Source: Casuarina equisetifolia (lineage: Eukaryota; Streptophyta; Magnoliopsida; Fagales; Casuarinaceae). Taken from it: 64,000 bases of DNA. Within the stretch, counting starts at the first letter, position 1. Every line of letters starts with the position of its first letter. The DNA lies in contig CM052361.1 of assembly GCA_028551475.1 (NCBI GenBank), forward strand, positions 4,967,501 to 5,031,500, given 5' to 3'. Of this stretch, positions 58,735-64,000 are shown one piece after another. The notes under the pieces were generated by a model that did no database searches, was not told the origin of the DNA, and saw only the letters and a program-made list of their open reading frames with translations. The position numbers and the translations under genes were made by a program.

Positions 58735-60205
58735 TATTAAATGGCACAGGGGGAACACATTTTGGCAGGGTATGAACATATCCTGCTGCACTGTTAGATT
58801 TGATAGATGTAGAACTGAATGGATTATGCTTATTCCTTGCACCAGCAATTTGTTCAATAGGTGTAAAGGGTGTCGTAAATGATTTCCTGAACATACTTGC
58901 TAGATTTTGAACTACAATGTTCCTATCACTTTGTGTCATGTCTTCTTTTGGTTGATGTTTACCAACTTCAACCCCAAATTTCTTAGGGGCTTGCTCAACA
59001 TCCCGTATTAACATAGCATTTTGTCCATACTCATCCATAATCACCACAAAACTTTTTATAGGAAAAGTTAATCTCTTATCTGGCTTTATCTTATTTTCTG
59101 TAAGCACTAATAACTCTCTAACAAGTGGTCTTGGTGATTCAACTATGTACCGCATAGGTTGTTGTGTGGTAAAAGATCTATTTAAAGCTGATTCTTGGAT
59201 TTCTTCTACAGAGATGATCTCTGATTTGTTCTCTTCTATGTGATCAAGTATAACAACGGAGTTATTAATTTTAGTAGGTTGATAAACAACCATTGTAGTG
59301 TGATCTGTTCCATGCAACTCTGATATGTTTTGCCCCTGCTCCATTGTTTCCTTCTGTGTTTTGGAGATAGGTTCTTTTCTAACATACCTCATTTTGGCCA
59401 GTTCCTTTGTCTTAGTAACAACTCTTTGACTAGTTGAGTTCCCAACCTTAATATCTTTAATATTGTTGGCCAATACCTCATTCTTTGTTTCTGTACCAAT
59501 ATTAATGGTTGACACCACTTGTATTGGTTCTTCAAAAATTACTTCCTTATTGTTATTGCTCTTTTTCTTTTTTGGTTGGGCAATATGGTCTAAGTTCATA
59601 TTTCTTGTATTCATATTGGTCTTGTTTTCTTTTCTTCTAGCTGAAGCCTTTTGTCGACAACTAGTTAGACCATGACCTTCTTTATTGCAAAATGTGCAAT
59701 GTCCATCCTTGGATTCGTAAGCAATCTCTTGCCAAAAGCTACCTTCCACTAATGCTTCATTTTCAATCTCAATCAAAAGTTTTTCAGGAAGTGGTTTTGA
59801 AGAGTCCATCTCCACATAGATCCTTGGTGCAATTGGATGCTTTAGCTTCTTAGTTCTCTTGTCAGAACATAAATACTTTCCCAAGGCATTTCCAATGGCA
59901 ACTAGAATTGAAGGGTTTTGACATGGAAGTGGAAGTTGAGGTAAGGTGAGCCATACAACAACCATCTTTCTTTTTTTGGTTGTACTATATTTATTTTCCC
60001 ATCTGGATAATGTATACCTATATTTATCGAATGATCTCCCATCCCGAAACCAGGCCAATTTAAAGTCCTCCTTGGACTGTAATTGAATGCTTAAACTTTT
60101 GCTATCCAGCAAACCAACGACTGCGAAGTTCCTCAGTCCCCATTTAGTGTTAACAAAATGCTTAAACATATTCACTGATGGTCTATCTTTGACAAATGTG
60201 ACCAC
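58709..60205 (-). CDS. LINE ORF1: DUF4283 and zinc-knuckle protein
   Basis: An RNA-binding protein of the L1-type element, about 498 codons from the GTG at 60205. The first 150 residues resemble the DUF4283 domain of plant LINE ORF1 proteins (FKLAWFRDGRSFDKYRYTL, then WENKYSTTKKRKMVVVWLTL). A CCHC zinc knuckle follows near residue 170 (CTFCNKEGHGLTSC), then a long polar C-terminal region. The frame continues upstream past an in-frame TAG (60233-60235) towards the 5' end of the element, so the true ORF1 was longer and this copy is broken near its start. It overlaps the ORF2 start by 26 bp. Confidence 0.8.
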   Translation of the reverse strand: MVTFVKDRPSVNMFKHFVNTKWGLRNFAVVGLLDSKSLSIQLQSKEDFKLAWFRDGRSFDKYRYTLSRWENKYSTTKKRKMVVVWLTLPQLPLPCQNPSILVAIGNALGKYLCSDKRTKKLKHPIAPRIYVEMDSSKPLPEKLLIEIENEALVEGSFWQEIAYESKDGHCTFCNKEGHGLTSCRQKASARRKENKTNMNTRNMNLDHIAQPKKKKSNNNKEVIFEEPIQVVSTINIGTETKNEVLANNIKDIKVGNSTSQRVVTKTKELAKMRYVRKEPISKTQKETMEQGQNISELHGTDHTTMVVYQPTKINNSVVILDHIEENKSEIISVEEIQESALNRSFTTQQPMRYIVESPRPLVRELLVLTENKIKPDKRLTFPIKSFVVIMDEYGQNAMLIRDVEQAPKKFGVEVGKHQPKEDMTQSDRNIVVQNLASMFRKSFTTPFTPIEQIAGARNKHNPFSSTSIKSNSAAGYVHTLPKCVPPVPFNNEDFNMEH

Positions 60206-60450
60206 TAAAGTGAGTGTGTGATATTGAGCTGCCTAAAAAAATTCATAACTTGAAATAGCAACTCGGGGATGAGTTCCACTTTTTAATTCCAACTTTGGTG
60301 TATAAGAAATTGGAGGAATATCTGGCAATTGAGATACTGGAATATGTGGAGAGAGAAAATTTCTCTCTCCACTAGTCTTAAAGTCAGCTATGGTATTGCG
60401 GTGAGGGGTCACATAACCCAGTTTATGGGTTGTATGGGTTGTATGTTCAT

Positions 60451-60461
60451 AATAATAGATT
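60451..60461 (+). repeat. LINE target-site duplication, right copy
   Basis: AATAATAGATT, followed at once by resumed receptor coding sequence (ATGGGGTCTGGAACTTCTCG, reading in the receptor frame as WGLELL). Confidence 0.85.
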
Positions 60462-61572
60462 ATGGGGTCTGGAACTTCTCGATTTATCAAAAAATCTGTT
60501 ATACGGGCAACTACCTCACTGTTTGGTGAACTATTCTGATTTAATAGTGTTAGACTTGGGGGATAACAACTTTACAGGAAATATATCAAGCTCTTTTGGT
60601 ATTCCGTTTCAGCTTCTATCATTATCCTTATACAAAAATAATCTGTTTGGAAATTTTCAACAATTCTTGTGGAATTGCTCATCATTGGATCTCTTGGATC
60701 TAAGCGAGAATAATTTATCAGGCAACCTATCCATATGGTTGGGAAATAGTTCTCCCTTGCTTTAGCCTAGGTTCATTGTGCTTCGCTCAAACAAGTTTGG
60801 TGGTAGTATTCCTAACAAGCTTTGTCACCTCCACTCTCTTCAAATATTAGATCTTGCCCAAAACAACTTAATAGGAAGCATTCCCCATTGCTTTGGCAAT
60901 CTTAGCGGCATGGTGCAGGAACCTCATTTCAATGGTTCACAATTCGAAAAAGCATTCTTGATAACGAAGAGGGAAAAATATGAATATAGAAAATTGTTGA
61001 CGGAAGTCACATTCATGGACTTGTCAAGCAACAATTTGACTGGAGAGATACCTAAGGAATTCACCAATCTCTATTGGCTACGATTCTTGAATCTTTCAAA
61101 TAATCATCTCCATGGTAATATTCCAAAGAGTTTCAATGGCATGAAACAATTGGAGTCTCTAGATCTCTCGTGGAATCAACTCACAGGTGTAATACCTCAA
61201 AGCATGGGGGATTTGTCCTTCTTGAGTATTTTAAACTTATCATACAATGATCTCTCTGGCAGAATTCCCACTAGCACACAATTGCAAAGCTTCAGCAAAT
61301 TTGATTTCATAGGTAATGGCGACCTTTGTGGGTCTCCCCTTACAACTGCTTGCCCTGGTGAAAACACATCCCTAGAACCAGTACCAAGTGTTGATGATGG
61401 AGGCGGCGAGAATGGACGGATGGACAAGAGGCGGTTTTATATGGGCGTGCCGTTTGGATTTGTGGTGGGCTTTTGGGGTCTATTGGGTCCACTAGCGTTC
61501 AACAAGGCTTGGAGATGTGGATACTACAAGTTTTGGGATGGCGTGAGTGATCGGCTCTTTGGTGGCATCTAA

Positions 61573-62552
61573 ACACATAAAGTAGGCAAGAGGGCATACA
61601 TTGTGTATTGTGGAGTGAAGACTAAGAAAAGCTTGCTTTCATTCAATAAAAGAATGCTTTCAAACTTTGTCTGCCATATTGTTTATTCTCCTTAGTTCAC
61701 TCAAATAATTTAAGAACTAAAACATTGCAAAAAACTCCTTTGTCACAAAATTAGTAACTAATAAACAATGTTTTGGAGAAATCATCGACAGTTCAGGCCA
61801 TGCACAATCCTTGAAAATCTCATGTCAAAGGATGATGATACTTTTTTAGAATCAAATATTAAAATTGATTACAAGGAGGCTATCTTAGAAAACTCCAAAG
61901 GAATAACATCCACAGCGTTAATAATTAGCCACCAAATCGTTCCTTATTGAGAAATTGTATCATAACCGAACTGATAGATGTTTTTTTTTTTTCTTGTCAA
62001 TGTGCTCCAAATAGGTCGATGTTACAAACTCCTCTTTAGTGGGGCCACATATGGACCACACTCGAAGGACTTACTTGAGCTTGGGGCTGGGTCCAAGAGG
62101 TTACATCTGAAGTCCATAATAAATGGGCCTCACAGATGGGTCATTCATTTGAAGGACTTGGTCTTAACTGTTGTTAATTTATTGCCATAATTAATTAATT
62201 AATTAAACAATTTATAATTCTTTCTTTCATTACAAATGAAAAAGGGAGTCAAAATAATGTTTATTTATTTTTTGGTTCTTCATTACAAATGAGCACCTGG
62301 GTGGATCTCTTCAACTCTATCTTTGACAGCTGAAAAGTTATGCAGTTGACTTCGAAATGCAGCCTACGATCCTGGGCGGGCATGGAACAAAACATTCTGT
62401 TCGGTCAGATTTAAGAACAACATCAGACGCCTCCGAAAATGTCTTCCATCGAAGATATACAAATGCAAATCTTGGTGAACACGAGAAACGACTGCTCAAT
62501 TTAATAGCTTGGATTTTCTTTCTTTTTCTTTTTAATTTTAGTTTGACAAAGA
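61573..62552. other. Spacer between RLP-E and PGD
   Basis: The first 120 bp is the RLP-E 3' UTR (AAAAGCTTGCTTTCATTCAATAAAAGAATG, poly(A) signal region at about 61645). The rest is AT-rich sequence with several blocks found downstream of B2, RLP-C and D2 (AATGTTTTGGAGAAA at 61769, CTCCTCTTTAGT at 62029, CCTGGGCGGGCATGGAACAAA at 62370). Their order differs here, so this may be the parent version of those spacers. I see no gene. Confidence 0.5.
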
Positions 62553-63925
62553 TTAGAACTTTACTACCAGATTTTGAATACTGACTCCCACCTAACAGGA
62601 CGGAATAAAGTCAAACTTCAATGGAGTAGTTCGTCAGATAAATATAAAAAAATAACAACAAGATCTGGGGGTGTTCTAGGCCCTTGATTTGTCCAAATCA
62701 GCAAACCGGTGACATGGCAAGATCAGAGGCGTCGGATGTCTATGGTCGCTCTTCCACCTACCAGGAGGGGGCCAAATTTGACCCGCCCATAGAAACGTGC
62801 TGGTTTCATCTGTCTATAGGGGTGGGTGGTTGGTCGTCTACTTCCTATTTAGTGCGTTTTGGGTGAAACCCGGCTTTTTGATTTCCTTGGTTCTGCTTCT
62901 TTTCTCTGAATTTCGCCTCTGTTTGATCAACCAGTGAAGGAAAACTTGCAGGTTCGGATCATTTGGCTTTCTGCGTTGTTATTGTCCATCTGTTTTCTTT
63001 AATTTGATGCTCTGCTTTCTGAGAAGTTGTTAGGGAAAGAGGAGTACTCTGTTTCTGCGATCTAGTATGAAATTGCTGATATGAATTTAAGATTTTTGCG
63101 TTGTTGATTGGTTTCCTGTTGGATGTTTGTGCATTTGTGTGAATTGGGTCCTAGAGTTGCGTGTTTGGGTAATATCTTGCTGGTGATCTAGTTCGAATAC
63201 AACGTATACACAGAAAAGTCTGGGGTTTATTGAATTTCTGTTTTCTCTTTGATTTGGCCTTATGGGTTGATTAGTTTTGAGGAATGCATCATTTATTCTT
63301 GATAATTACTTGACAATCTTCCCCGTTTCTTTGTTTAATGAATCTGATGATCACCGATCGCTTCGTGACTGAAGGGTTCTGGATCTGTTGTTCTTGCTTT
63401 TCTGATCTACTTAGTATCAAATCCTGTTGACAATTTTGCTTTAGTCGGCTATGATCTATAATTAAAAGTTTGATCTTTTGCTTTTAGTCGGATCTACTGC
63501 CAGGATCTGGTTTTTAACAAAAAGGAATTTTACTGGGTTAAAGGAATCATATTCTTATTTGTCTTGTTCTTATATCGGAATTATCTAGAGGATATTTTGG
63601 AGTCGTCGTTTCTTTAGTAATGAATAGTGAACCCAGCGCGAATACAACCCTCAATTGAATATTTTCGAAGAGGGGAAGAGAAAAAAGGTTGGTTTGAGTT
63701 AATGATTATCTTCCCGGGGGTCGTTCTCTTCATGTGGTCTCTACCCAAAGAAATTGTTTATTGCTCCTGTGATTGATTAAATTTTTACTCGTCACTAACA
63801 CTAGTAAATTTGGAGTTTTTATTAGAGAGCATGCTGCTACTTAAGGTTCTTGGATCATTTTCTCTCCAATCACATCTTTTGGTTTTTGTCTCACTAGTTG
63901 CCTCAAATTTTTGGCAGGTAAAAGC
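62553..63925 (+). promoter_or_regulatory. Promoter and intron-bearing 5' leader of PGD
   Basis: The stretch 62553-62830 is the probable promoter; 62830-63925 includes the transcribed leader. A pyrimidine-rich tract and CAG (63915-63917) just 8 bases before the ATG form a good splice acceptor, so the leader probably contains an intron of about 0.9 kb. AAACTTGCAG then GTTCGG near 62951 is one candidate donor. The T-rich body (63000-63900) fits a leader intron. Parts of this region are the source of copies I to IV upstream. Confidence 0.65.
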
Positions 63926-64000
63926 ATGGCTGCACCCTCCAAGCCAACAAGAATAGGCCTTGCAGGTCTAGCGGTTATGGGCCAAAACCTGGCCCTCAAC
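63926..64000 (+). CDS. PGD: 6-phosphogluconate dehydrogenase, N-terminal 25 codons
   Basis: Catalyses NADP-dependent oxidative decarboxylation of 6-phosphogluconate to ribulose 5-phosphate in the oxidative pentose phosphate pathway. The visible residues start MAAPSKPTRIGLAGLAVMGQ and continue NLALN. They contain the nucleotide-binding GLAGLAVMGQNLALN motif, which is near-invariant in this enzyme. The motif begins at residue 11, so no transit peptide is present at this start, as in plant PGD proteins generally. The gene continues past the window. It is a housekeeping gene beside the RLP cluster, and its 5' flank was copied into that cluster. Confidence 0.93.
   Translation, partial: MAAPSKPTRIGLAGLAVMGQNLALN

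Larger units (their letters stand above)
54405..60450 (-). mobile_element. L1-type LINE inserted in RLP-E
   Basis: A non-LTR retrotransposon of about 6.05 kb in antisense to the receptor gene. Its 3' poly(A) appears as the T-run after 54404 and its 5' end is near 60450. It carries ORF1 (DUF4283-like plus zinc knuckle) and ORF2 (endonuclease, reverse transcriptase, zinc-binding domain, RNase H). The target duplication AATAATAGATT is present on both sides (54394-54404 and 60451-60461). Only a handful of nonsense codons break the frames, so the insertion is recent. The 5' end probably lacks the original 5' UTR. Confidence 0.92.
52777..61572 (+). pseudogene. RLP-E: RLP split by a LINE
   Basis: The left part (52777-54404) has a signal peptide (MGRALVVLLHWYVFF), LRRNT (ECCTWEGISCD) and LRRs. 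The right part (60462-61572) has the remaining LRRs, island (KAFLITKREKYEYRK), cap LCGSPLTTAC, acidic stretch VDDGGG, glycine-rich helix (GVPFGFVVGFWGLLGP) and a tail ending FGGI. A 6 kb L1-type LINE lies between, with an 11-bp target duplication. Without LINE and duplicate the two parts total 2739 bp (913 codons) in one frame, close to RLP-D. The only other defect is TAG at 60763-60765. The normal MDWKTI start is lost here and the ATG inside the usual leader takes its place. This gene is the most diverged of the five. Confidence 0.88.

Noticed and set aside
58709-60205. LINE ORF1 as a host zinc-finger gene
   Set aside because: It lies inside the target duplication in the same orientation as the LINE ORF2 and has the DUF4283 plus CCHC layout of LINE ORF1.
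54405-60450. The LINE-containing segment as an intron of RLP-E
   Set aside because: The paralogues are intronless and the boundaries are a target duplication with a poly(A) end rather than splice sites.

Overview
This is a 64 kb AT-rich stretch of plant nuclear DNA, almost certainly from a eudicot. The evidence is a tandem cluster of EIX2-like leucine-rich-repeat receptor-like protein (RLP) genes, plant Copia and L1-type retroelements, and the start of a plant 6-phosphogluconate dehydrogenase gene (PGD) at the right edge. The species cannot be named from the sequence alone.

Layout. Positions 1-2539 hold the 5' part of a reverse-strand Copia element whose remainder lies off the left edge. From about 2.5 to 61.6 kb there are five RLP units, A to E. 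Each has a TATA promoter and a large intronless RLP gene. Units A, B and D also carry a second, more diverged RLP pseudogene about 1 kb downstream. RLP-A (5617-9493) is broken and carries a Copia fossil. RLP-B (19987-22680, 897 aa) and RLP-D (40523-43270, 915 aa) are open from signal peptide to cytoplasmic tail and are the only apparently functional receptors. RLP-C (32955-34818) has a frameshift and ends in a deletion junction. RLP-E (52777-61572) is split by a 6 kb L1-type LINE (54405-60450) with an 11-bp target-site duplication, and also has one nonsense codon. Positions 62553-64000 hold the PGD promoter, 5' leader and first 25 codons.

The spacers are mosaics of decayed pieces. These include copies of the PGD promoter/leader, eroded N-terminal and middle parts of older RLP genes, an antisense RLP scrap, and more than twenty diverged copies of a module that also sits in the promoter of each RLP. 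The simplest history is repeated unequal exchange of a unit consisting of RLP, second RLP and PGD 5' flank. Later patch exchange made RLP-B a mosaic of unit C and unit D sequence.

Function. RLP-B and RLP-D would be plasma-membrane pattern-recognition receptors with an extracellular LRR domain, an island domain, an acidic juxtamembrane stretch, a GxxxG-rich membrane helix and a short tail without a kinase. Members of this family signal through the SOBIR1 and BAK1 kinases. PGD is an unrelated housekeeping neighbour of the oxidative pentose phosphate pathway. I found no tRNA, rRNA or CRISPR array.
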